Of a stretch of 64,000 nucleotides of DNA, positions 11,703 through 22,114 are shown piece by piece. Under the pieces are notes generated by a model, which was not told the DNA's origin, ran no database searches, and saw nothing but the letters and a program-made list of their open reading frames with translations. Source of the stretch: Helicostylum pulchrum (Eukaryota; Mucoromycota; Mucoromycetes; Mucorales; Mucoraceae); assembly GCA_025677825.1 (NCBI GenBank), contig JAIXMO010000013.1:558001-622000 (forward strand), written 5' to 3'. Both the position numbers and the translations under genes were made by a program. How positions within the stretch are numbered: position 1 is the stretch's first letter; every line of letters begins with the position of its first letter.

Positions 11703-14462
11703 TTAATAGCGAGCAGATATAATTGACACAATACGTGTGACTTGATGCTTCAACTTGTCTTTATCGTACATGGAATAAGCTAATTCATCAAGAGGTACGC
11801 TATCCAGTAACTTGATTGTAATTTTAGGAGCTTGTTTAACTCCCGTCGACTATACACACAAAAATAAGAAAATAATACATGTACATAATGAATTTTTTTT
11901 TTATACCTTGACGAGTGGGAAAAGTCTATCTCCTAACAACTGTTTCTTTTCATGAAGTTCTAATCCATTCAAAGTACTCAAAAATTTATCGATTTCCTCA
12001 CCCAACTCTTTATCGTTCAAGAGCACGGGATCTTGGCTTGCAGGTGGCTGTGGTGCCACAATGGGTATAGCTCTTGACGTAGGTAACGAGACGACGTTTG
12101 TTATATTATGCCCTTCTTTTTTACTATGACATTCGTGTTTTGTAGCCACTGGTTTCACCTCTTCTTGTTGTTCTTCTTGTTCCTCTTGCAGTTCTTCTTG
12201 GAAGATATCCAAAGCATATTTAGCCTGTCTCACTTTAGCCTTTAAAAATACTTTATTGAATAAACAAGTGGCTAAATCCTTTTTCTTCAAGGTGAGGATC
12301 ATGTCGACGATATCCTGCACGTGCTTGTCGTCTGATTTTTCAAGGGCGAGAACGGCTTTTGTGACGGTGTGGCGGCGCGACTGTGAGGAGGTCTCGGTCA
12401 TGATACTGAGCACGGATTCAACAGAGCCGCGGCGACGGAAGGTAGGGCGCACGTATGGAGGCGTGTTGATAAATGCACCGGAGGCTAGGGACGTCAGTGA
12501 TGCTTGACCTGGGCCTTTTAAAGGTTCCTTTGGTTGAGATACGTAACTCTATATAGTATTAGTACGCAAAAAAAGAAAAAAAAGAGGGGTGGGTTTTTAC
12601 CTGTGGTCGGTAGTCTTGGTTACTGTGACGACTGGTGTTTCGTTCCATGGGTTGATGGTACGCTTTCACGGGTGGTGGGTATTCGTGTGACTGGTTGTAG
12701 CCGTTGGTGGAGGGGTATTTGGGTTGTGTGGTACTGTAACGTTGATCGGAAAAGTCACGGGGTCGACTGGGTTGATAGTAGCCGTTTTGCTGTGGCTGTT
12801 GTTGTTGTTCTGCGAATAAATTATTGTTGGGCGAGTTGAAAGAGGGCATGGGTGGTGGTGGGCTCAGGTGGTGTTGTTGCTGGTGGTGGTGGTTTTGTTG
12901 TTGTTGTTGGTTTTGTGGATGATGAGTTTGTTGTTGATTTTGATGTGTATGGTGAGTTTGTTGTGGATGGTGATTTTGTTGTTGTTGATGATTTTGTGGG
13001 TGGTGGTTTGGTTGCTGATGGTTTTGTTGTTGATGGTTTTGTTGTTGATGGTTTTGTTGATGGTTTTGTTGGTGATTTTGTTGATGTTGTTGATGGTTTT
13101 GGTGTTGATGATTCTGCTGCTGATGATTTTGATGCTGTGGTTGCATATGCTGTGGTTGATGCTGATGCTGCTGTGGTTGTTGAGACTGGTGCTTCAGCGG
13201 CACTCTCTGTGAATTAAACGAGGTATCAGTAGGAGATGCATCGCGCGGTTTTTTAGGCTCATGAAAGGCGACAATGACAGGCTTTGATAGGATATATTCA
13301 CCATCCATATCCGCTTTTGCCTTTTGAGCTTCATCGGCTTTACTAAAACTAACAAATCCAAACCCTTTTGACTGCTTTGTTTGTGCGTTCTTCATTACGC
13401 GAGCGGAAATAATGTGACCAAATTTACGAAAGTTTTCAAAGAGATCAGCACTCTTGACGTTTAAATCTAGGTTTTTGATGTATAGGTTTGTGTAGTCAAC
13501 CATGCTGGAGGCATCACTGCGAATAGGAGAAGAGACTGGAGGCAAAGTAGGTGTTGTTGAGTCTCTCCGTTTACTTGAAACAAAAGGGAGTACGGTTCTG
13601 ATATATATGCGGGTTAAATATATGCGAGATAATATGTTGTGTTACAACTTACATGATATTATCCTGCACTTGTTTATTATTCTATTTTGCGTGTGTATTA
13701 GCCCAAACATGTATATATAAAATAATTTAGTAATAGTTTTTACCATGTTGTGCTCGGCGTCCAGTGTGTTGTCGGAATTAAAATATTGAACAAGAGCAGT
13801 ACCCTTATATGTAGAGCCTTGTTCGACCAAAATCTTGCATAACATCATTGGTCCAAAAGGACGGAATAATTCATATAGCGATTTATTATTTGTATGACTG
13901 GGTAGATTTTTTATATGAAGGATACCTGCATGAGCCTCAGGTTCAGGATTGTCACCGAAAGGAGGATTTATTTTTAACTGTAATTTAATACCCGCTCTAA
14001 AAGTGACACCATTCAACAGCGTATATGCTCGGTCAGCTACATGAAAAAGTGTATGTGAGTATATACATACAGACATACATATAGTGTTTATATAAAAGTA
14101 CCCATGTCTCTGCTGAGAAATTGGATGTATCCAGAAGCAGAATCATTTGTACGATTCAAGTGTATTCTAAAATGATGCTTTTAGTTGTGCTACTACTTTG
14201 TGATACAAGTGGATGTCAATTATTATTATTTTTACTTTATAGGGTCACAAGTAGCGACAGAATCCATAATTTCATTTTCAATGACAGAAGTAGGTAAAGA
14301 ATCAATGTATAATTTATCTGACACTAGGTAGAATCCGTCTTCTTGTTGGTGAGGCTTTGCCATATTGTAATCGGATGTAGTGTCGACTACTAAACTAGTA
14401 CTGGTTCGATTGCTCTTTCTTGGTAGCTTTACAATAGCCTTTGCCATACATAATTCCGTCAT
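11703..14462 (-). CDS. Rrm4-like RNA-binding protein: three RRMs, Q/H/N-rich linker, two MLLE domains
   Basis: This is a predicted mRNA-binding protein with the layout of fungal Rrm4, which carries mRNAs on motile endosomes. Exons are 14236-14462, 14102-14166, 13744-14036, an 11-nt exon 13653-13663, 12601-13597, 11907-12548 and 11703-11849. They sum to 2382 nt, 793 residues. RRM1 is KLYIDSLP...SGYIQFL, RRM2 is GILHIKNLP...KGTALVQYF, and RRM3 is TNLYIKNLDL...SKGFGFVSFSK. About 120 residues of Q/N/H repeats follow (about 12860-13200). The first MLLE-like block is VQDIVDMILTLKKKDLATCL. The C-terminal MLLE begins KKQLLGDRLFPLVK and continues KITIKLLDSVPLDELAYSM. A poly(A)-binding protein would have four RRMs and one MLLE, so Rrm4 is the better fit. 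Head-to-head with ATG1. Confidence 0.72.
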
Positions 14463-15084
14463 TTGCTGCTTAATACGCGTAATGTTAGACTTAAAGGCAA
14501 GAAAAAAACTGACTTTTATATTACCTTTTTATTTTATTTTTTAAAGAAAAAAAAGAGAAAGAGAAAGAGAGAGAAAGGGAAAAAAAAAAAAAAAAAAAAA
14601 AGAATAATAAATAATAACAAAAAATAATAATAAATAAAAAGGTGCATGTAATAAACAAACTGTAGAGTACATACTACTTTTTTTTCTTTTACACACATAC
14701 ACTTTTACTTTTTTTGTTTTAAAAAAAGCTGGTATTATTATTTTATATTTTTGCTAGTGGAAAAAACACTTTTTTACTTTTTTACTTTTTGTATGAAACT
14801 ATGGTTACTTTTTTTTTTTATATCCGTTGTCAGGGTTTTTTCCCTCCCTCCCCCTTTTTTTTTTTTATAATTTGAGACGCAGAAAAAAAAAAAATGCATT
14901 TTATTTTTAAAACTCAAATGTAATTGGGTGTGTCACTTGACAACCAGTTTTTTTTTTTGCACATGACTTTTTTTATTTTGAAAGTATCCCTTTTTTTTTA
15001 AAAAAAAAAGGCATTCTTTTTTAATCTTTCTCCCTCTCCCTCTCTCTCTCTCTTTTCTTTCATACAAATATACACAAACAATTT
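14463..15084. promoter_or_regulatory. Divergent promoter region between the Rrm4-like gene and ATG1
   Basis: About 620 bases without a gene separate two divergent starts. The region is made almost wholly of homopolymer A/T runs (for example poly-A at 14579-14602), a GAGAAAGAGAAAGAGAG tract and a CTCCCTCTCTCTCTCTCT tract just upstream of ATG1. No defined binding site could be named. Confidence 0.5.
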
Positions 15085-17167
15085 ATGACAAGGACAGTAG
15101 GTGATTATATACTTGGAAAAAGTATTGGACGTGGAACTTTTGCCTGTGTATATAAAGGCAGACATAAGGTTTTTTAGTTTAGTTTTTTACCCTCTTTTTT
15201 ATTTAAATATGACGATGATTTTTAATACCCTTTAAAAAAAAAGATAACCAATGAAGTAGTTGCCATAAAGGATATATATGTAGAACGAACGCCACTCAAA
15301 TATCTAGAAATGGAAATTTCTATAATGAAAGAGATTAACCATTCTTATATTGTCAAGCTTATTGACTGCATTGTATGTTTATTACTGCCAATAGTATACA
15401 AAAAAAAATGAGCTTTAATATTATTATTTTGTAGCGAACTGAATCCCATGTTTACCTTATCATGGAGTATTGTTCAATGGGTGACTTGAACTCTTATCTT
15501 TCAAATGAGCGACAACAAAAGGGTATGTCAGAACTGGACCTGTACCACTTTCTTGAACAGATGGGTAAATACATATTGTTATATTACTTTTCTTCGTTTT
15601 TTGGCTGATAGTGAAATAGCATCTGCATTAAAATATTTAAGACAGAGAAACTTTGTACACCGAGACATTAAACCGCAGGTAAACAAAATAAATTATTTTA
15701 AACTCTCCTTTTTTTTTTACAAGCAAAGATAAACTAAATAAATCGAATTAGAATATCTTACTTGTACCAGGAAAGAATGGTAGATTGCCAGATCTCAAAA
15801 TATCAGACTTTGGATTTGCTAAATTCTTGGGTACTACGGATTTAACCAACTCATACTGTGGATCACCCTTATATATGGCCCCTGAAGTCATCGCACGAAA
15901 GGGTTATGATGCTAAAGCAGATCTCTGGAGCACAGGCGCATTACTTTATGAAATGATGATGGGACGCAAGTTTATCGAAACCAACCACATGTTTGAACTC
16001 CAATCGTTTCTTGACAACTACAACGACAAGGTGGATTTCTCGGGCGCTCAATTTCACTTTAGTAACCCACTCAAGGACTTGATATCCAGTTTATTGAAAA
16101 AGAACGCTACTGACAGAATATGCTGTGAGGACTTCTTTTATCATGTCCAATTATTATTATGTCCTGAAAGCGATGATGACGAGTATGTGGTTATCAATAC
16201 AAATACAAGTTCACTTGATGCTTCCAGTATGAACAGGTACTCAACTTCAGCACCCAATCAAAGAAAGTCGTTGGATCCAAACCACTTTTCGTTCCAAGAA
16301 CCGTTACCTATTAAACGTAGTCGAAAGTTTAGTGTAGGGTCAGCTAGTTCTGCGTTTACAAAGGCGTTGTCGATTGCTTCAACAAAGATATTTGGAGGAG
16401 GCAGTAGTAGCAGTGAAGCAAACTCTTCTTCGCCTCCTTCTCCGTTAACTCCCATGACACCAGTGTCTCGACAGAATACAATTAGCTCCATCTCGTCGGA
16501 AGATATTACTTTGGATCGGTTGTTGGTATCGTGTAAAGATACCATTGAATCTGAACGTATTGCAGATATGATTACCGCTATTGAGCATGTGATTCGGTCC
16601 AACGTATACGACTATGAACAATTGGTGGTGTTGAACCAAAAAGTAAAGAGCTTATTAGAGTTTGGTATTAGTAAACTCTACTCGTATGAACAAGAAAGAG
16701 TGTGCTCAAATAAGTTGATTGAGCTGAATGTGTGGATGGTCAGCAAGTTGAATGGCTATCGAGATGTATCGCATGTAAAGACTGATGTCTGTGTTGAACG
16801 ATTGTTGTATGACAAGGCATTAGAATTGGTAAATTCGTGTAATGCTTTGCTTTTTTTTTGCAGTTTTTAAAAAAAAGGGCCACTAACCCATAATAAATAG
16901 AGCCGAGAAGCAGCTGTTAAACAGCTTATCCATGAAGATATCAAGTATTGTATTGAACAGTACAAGGAATCTATACTGATTCTTGAATCTATTATTATTG
17001 ATGAATCACAAAATGTTATTGCAGATGATCAAGTTATTATCAAAAAGTGTAAGTTTTTTTTTAGTGAGAGTTGTTATATGTATACTAACGAAAAAAGCCA
17101 ATCTTACTTAGTAATCGAGTCTCTCCAATCAAGGTTAAATAATGTGCTTGTTGGTATTCCAAACTAA
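15085..17167 (+). CDS. ATG1: Autophagy-initiating serine/threonine kinase Atg1 (ULK)
   Basis: Atg1 phosphorylates autophagy factors to start autophagosome formation. Seven exons (15085-15168, 15244-15372, 15435-15564, 15620-15678, 15752-16828, 16901-17048, 17112-17167) give 560 residues. The kinase domain has the glycine loop GKSIGRGTFACVYKG, the VAIKD lysine, the catalytic loop HRDIKPQN (split by an intron), DFGFA, and the APEV motif preceded by YCGSPLYM. A Ser-rich linker follows (about residues 270-400). The C-terminal helical region (tMIT/EAT-like) includes LYDKALEL|SREAAVKQLIHEDI and ends KLIESLQSRLNNVLVGIPN, typical of the Atg13-binding end of Atg1. The protein is compact compared with yeast Atg1 (about 900 residues), mainly because of a short linker. 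The first intron donor is GTTTTT, weaker than the others. Confidence 0.88.
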
Positions 17168-17700
17168 TTTTTTTTATACCGCGCTTTTGTACATACCACT
17201 TTACTATGATACCCTTGAACATATTCTTTTCCATTCGTACTGTAATTACTCGATCCTCTTCTTGTTAATAAAATACAAACTCCGGAGTTTTTTTTTATTT
17301 TTTCCCTTCGATTTCTTTCGTTTGTCTACTGATTTCAATTTTGCAGTATTCCATTTGCTGTTGCACGCTTTGAATTTCTTGTGATTAAATAGATCCATTT
17401 TATCAGCCAAAGCTGTATTTTATTATATCTATTTTTTTTAAGGATAAATCACCTTTTTTTCCCTTTGTAATGTACACCACCTGTAAGTCTTATGTGCACT
17501 TGTTCAAAGGTATTTATTTTCATTGTTCTTTTTTTTTTTCTTAGTATTCTATCTTTGTACAAAAGGATATTGTTCTTGCTAAAGCAAAATGCTAGCGCAA
17601 GGCCATGGGCTCCACTTATGCAGGTATCCTCAAAAAAATTCCCAAAAAAAAAAAAAGTAAAGCGACCTGTGAAGCTTTTGAGACAAATCTGGTTGCTGAT
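17168..17700. other. ATG1 3' flank and unassigned spacer
   Basis: No gene is supported. Pyrimidine-rich tracts dominate 17165-17560. A short open stretch at 17590-17700 has coding-like composition but no recognisable motif; it may belong to the decayed island that follows. Confidence 0.45.
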
Positions 17701-17739
17701 CAAATAAGCAAGAGGCAGCTATAAACAAGTCAATCAGAA

Positions 17740-19140
17740 CTAGAAAAAATATAATAAAGGATCAAGTATTTATAGGGTAAAGCACTCATCGTTTCTCCGA
17801 TTAAGAACGAGAATGAGGATGAAACCGTCTCTAATAAGAGTACAGAAGACGATCGTACCAGTGTTACAGAAGGTAATGAACACGTTCAAGTCATATATGA
17901 TGAATCAAGTCTATGACTAACAAATGGCAGTAGCTATTTTCCCAAAACCAACACAAAAGTTCACCAAAAAAAGCTCTTTTTTGGTATTTGTCAATATGTG
18001 AGACGGGTAACCATCATTTACTGATAAGGTGGAGATGAACACGACAAATAATACAATCAAAACAGTGTATGATGAAGCCCACAAAAAATGAAAATGGGTG
18101 ATATGAAAAACACTAATTTGGAATCAAGATTGCAATTGTCTGGTTTATTCAGCAGCAGTTTTGATTACAAACCACAGCAGATATCAGTTGAATTCATGGT
18201 TGAACTATCTATCAACCATATTCTGACTGATATTTACTTTTAACATTCAACATCCAAGCACAGAGAAGATAGTGAAATTTCATTGCTCATTGTGTCTTTT
18301 GGTATATTAATACATGGTATGTAACAAATAAGTATTTCATTGAATAGATTTCGTTTTTCTTAATTTATTATTGTTAGTATACATTATGTCTTGTAGGTTT
18401 ATCCTTTGAGATTTACATCGTTCGCTTCATAAATGGCTATTATCCGTACGATAAATTACTTGGGGAGAACTGCCTCGATTCAATAAAATTGATGGTATAT
18501 TACAACATGCACTCCGTTCAATGCTCACTTTAAAGGTAAATATTTAAAAAGTTAATTTACTCATGAGATACTGTGATGATTTATCTTTCTTATTTTAAGC
18601 ATTCGATGCAATTATCCCTCACTGACACTGATGCCAATAATCTTGACGGGCTTATTGGGAGTAATTTGCTTCCAACTGTATCGTATATTATGATCTACGG
18701 ATACTTCTCGAATACACCTTTCCAAGGAAAATCCGTAAAAACTTTCTCATACTTCTTCCAGACGTCAAAGAAAGATAAGAAATAGAAGATTATAAACTAC
18801 ACCTGCTGGGCGTCTATTGGAACAGAGACGTTAACGCTGCTTCCAACATCAGGAAAATCCTTACCGTATATGTTGAACAAGGATTCGATCTGGGATCTAG
18901 ATCAGAGCAGCTGTCCAGAGGTAGAAGACAACAAGATAAAGAAACTTGGAGCCGTTTCAAAGAATTTTTTATAAATAAAGGCTTCTCAAACCAAAAAATT
19001 CAGACTATTATTTCTCACTTAAAAAAGCTTGTATACGTTTTTATAAGCAGTCTCTCGCATCTTATATCGATTATGTACATTAAGGGAACCCAGCTATTAC
19101 TAGTAGTAGTGATAATATAATTAGAGCTTTAAATAAAGCA
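17740..19140 (+). pseudogene. Decayed island including a Fanzor/TnpB-like C-terminal relic
   Basis: Broken coding-like pieces occur throughout, for example LESRLQLSGLFSSSFDYKP (18118-18175). The clearest piece is 18785-18930, which reads LGVYWNRDVNAASNIRKIL and then an LSRGR-like end. The W-N-R-D-V-N-A-A-x-N-I pattern is the RuvC-III signature of TnpB and its eukaryotic relatives, the Fanzor nucleases, where the Asp is catalytic. The zinc-finger cysteines expected just before it are not visible, and a stop lies immediately upstream (18783-18785), so this is a relic. Downstream, ETWSRFKEFFINKGFSNQKI is open but unassigned. Upstream pieces may or may not belong to the same element. Confidence 0.5.
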
Positions 19141-19527
19141 TAATTAGTAACATCCTCAACAATAAACAATTCAACCTGCTAATCGAAATTTTGAAACACA
19201 AACGCAGGTAGACGCATCTTGACGCGTTTTATTTTTAAATAAAGGTGTCCAAATATATATATATATTCACCTACGTATAGGCTGCTGTCCGGTAAACAAC
19301 TTGCCGGACAAAGGACGTACACTATTTCCGGAAAATATTAGTGTGCACCAAATTTTGTACACACAAAAGAATACTAAAGAAAAAAAAAAAAAAAAAAAAG
19401 AGATCAAAACAAAAAAAAAACCGTCAAATAGTTTTTTTTCTTTCCCTCCCCTTTATTTTCGGATTCAGTTTGTATCGCCGCTTTCTCTACTTCTTTTCAA
19501 CAAGTATAACAAGATAGAAAAAAAAAA

Positions 19528-20323
19528 ATGCAGTCTATACCAGCTTATTATGCTTCAAACTATCCTCCAACTTCTCCATACCCAAATACCAATGTGAATA
19601 CCACTGTAACTACTTCATCACCTGGTACTGGGTCAACTGTAATGACTATTGCCAATCCTCCTTTATTGAACGCTAATGGTATGTCTCCTATGAACCCAAC
19701 TCTTTTAAAAAGAAACGATACTGGTACTATGGTAGTTAAGCGTAATCAAGTTAAAAATGCCTGTAGTAAGTATACCTTCTTTTTTTTTTCACTTTCTTTT
19801 GTATACACACAACTCGTTTATAAAGATAAAAAAAAAGAAGAGTGAAAAAAATTTTATTGTTTTGATGACGACACTAACAATTTTTTTTTTTTTTTTTTTG
19901 TACGTTAGCGAATTGTCAAAAGGCTTGTAAAAAATGTGATGATGCAAGACCTTGCCCACGTTGCATAAAGTATGGTATTGCAGATACGTGTATCAACTCG
20001 GTTAGAAAGGAACGTAAAAAGGGTATTAAGCGCGGTCCTTACAAGAGAAGACAAAAATCCAATGAAGAAACGAATAAATCAGGTGCTGAAAAGATGGAGT
20101 ATCGTACTACTAATGATGCTACTAATAACAACAACAACAATACGGCTTCTGCTGCTGCTGCTGCTGCTGCTGCCGCTGCTGCCGCTGCTGCTGTAGTTAC
20201 TTCTGATTACGGGTATCCATCAAATTTAACTCAGTATACTCAATCTTATGATCCTTATCATTATGCTGCTACTGCCACTGCTGTTTACAATAATTCAAAA
20301 GATCAAAATCAACAACAAAATCA

Positions 20324-20360
<37 letters not shown>

Positions 20361-20792
20361 AATGTTTATATTGTTGCATCTGGATATCCTAATTATCCTG
20401 TGTTGGTAGATGGTAACACGACAACAACAAATGACGAGAATGAAACGACGAGCAACAATACATATTTTAACATTCAATCCAATGGTAATGGTAGTCCAGT
20501 TCTCAATTCAGGTCCTCCACCTGCTCCTGGTGTTTACTATCAATCTGCTTCTTCTTCTGCTGCACCAGCAGTAGCAGTAGAGCATGATGTTAAACAAGAA
20601 AAACATCAGCCCATGACACCTGTACCTAGTACTTCAAACTCTTCAGGTACCACTTCTCCATCTGAAGTGCCTCAGGATGATGATGAAGAAGCCAAGTTTT
20701 CTCGTTTAACCCAATTGTGTTCTGCTGCTCTTCGTGAGAATAAAGAAGCTGAAGCCAAAGCAAACAAAGCAATCAAGGAAGAGGAAAAGTGA
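19528..20792 (+). CDS. Zn2Cys6 (Gal4-type) transcription factor
   Basis: Two exons (19528-19765 and 19909-20792) encode 373 residues. The binuclear zinc cluster is split by the intron: KNAC|TNCQKACKKCDDARP continues CPRCIKYGIADTC, giving C-x2-C-x3-C-x2-C as read, then C-x2-C-x8-C. It is followed by the basic patch RKERKKGIKRGPYKRR, which would contact DNA. The rest is low complexity: an Asn run, a 14-Ala tract (about 20146-20195), Gln/His runs (20305-20360) and a Ser/Pro-rich acidic tail. No fungal-specific TF middle domain is seen. The long T-tract before the 3' splice site and the codon-level GCT/GCC and CAA/CAT repeats suggest length polymorphism. Confidence 0.85.
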
Positions 20793-20946
20793 ATAAGAAA
20801 ACTTTTCTATATAACAAATTATCACTTTTTTTTTTTTATGAAAAATAAATTTTTTTTTTTTAATTATACAATTGTGTGTGGTCTGTGTGTGTGTTGTGTT
20901 GTGGGTTATTTTGACAGGGCAACTCCGATTTTTTATTTTTTTATTT

Positions 20947-21954
20947 TCACCAGCCGTTTGCTTGAAAAGCGCGGATAGAAAGTTCATAAGCAGTAAAAGT
21001 GGCACCAGCAGCAGGAATACTAATTACAAAAGCAAAAAAAAAATATAAGCTGTTTTGAGTTTTAATAAAAAAAATAACAATTTTACCTTCTCAAGACAGT
21101 GGGTGTAAAGCCACGAAACAGACCAGATAATCCATCACGCGCGTAAATACTTTTCAATACAGAGGTAACGTAAAATCCTCTCGGTGGTTTCTCCCCGTTC
21201 TGGACAACTGATTTCACCACATCCAACGGATACGAAAACAGCCAGTACCCAACCCCACCTACAGCACCCGCCACCATCAACTCCAGCACACTCGCCTCCC
21301 TCTTTTCATCATCTTTCGTCAGGTACCTTTTAGTGATTTCAAAGCCAGAGTAGAAACCGGCGTAGGCAGGGATCTCACGTAGGATGGTGGCCCACATGCC
21401 TCGAAACAGTCCGTGACGAATACCGTCACGCTGGATCAAGTATTTAGCACAATCAATTGGACCTGTAAAGTGTTTGGCACCGTTGACGGATTTGGATCCA
21501 AACTGCGCTTGCATTTTGATCTTGAGGAGTTCGACGGGAGAGGCAAGCACGCTGTTGATAATACCAGCTCCGGCACCAGCAAGTGCAATCTTGTGCAGTG
21601 GCAGCAGTTGGTCAGGGGAGGTTTGCAAGTGTTGCTTGAGGTTCGAGTTGGCGGCGAACAAAAGAGCGTTGACAGCACCAATACCAATTAAGGGGCTGGC
21701 CATGCCTTTGTAAAGCGCAAAAAAGCCTTCTTTTTGGATGGTTTGAAGTGTGCAGTCCCAGGCTCCTTTGAATTTTCCACGGTCGAGTTGAAGGCGCACT
21801 TTGATCGTGTCTAGTGGTTGACCGACAAGTACGTTTGCCATACCACCGAAGCTATAAAAGGTTTCTTTAGTTTACTGTTTTAAAATAGGAACGTATAAAT
21901 ACTTTACTTTCCGGCAATAAAGTCTGCAGTAGCAGAAGTTGGTTTATTTGACAT
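20947..21954 (-). CDS. Mitochondrial carrier family (SLC25) protein
   Basis: This is an inner-membrane metabolite carrier with three repeats. Three exons are MSNKPTSATADFIAGK, the main exon (about 21083-21853), and SIPAAGATFTAYELSIRAF.. ending at 20947. The length is about 295 residues. The signature motifs are all present: PLDTIKVRLQ (repeat 1), SPVELLKIKMQ (repeat 2) and YPLDVVKSVVQ (repeat 3). GWs such as FRGMWATILREIPAYAGFY resemble the carnitine/acylcarnitine and basic amino acid branch (CAC, Ymc, ORC). Substrate cannot be assigned from the sequence. The last intron uses an A-rich body with ATTAG acceptor and keeps frame (R|S). Confidence 0.87.
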
Positions 21955-22114
21955 TGCTTAATAAAAAAAGTTCGAGATGAACAAAAAAAAAAAAAAAAAA
22001 AAAAAAAGAAAGAAAGGGGTACAAACTTATGTGAGCAGTAGTAAAAATTGCGTGCTTTTTGCAAGTGTGTAAAAATCCCACACTTTTTATGACAAATCGA
22101 ATTAGACTACCGCT

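Noticed and set aside
12852..13217. Val/Gly/Asp- and Leu-rich plus-strand open frames
   Set aside because: They are the antisense of the Gln/His/Asn codon repeats of the Rrm4-like gene.
20295..20477. Leu/Met-rich minus-strand frame
   Set aside because: Antisense of the CAA/CAT repeats in the Zn2Cys6 gene.
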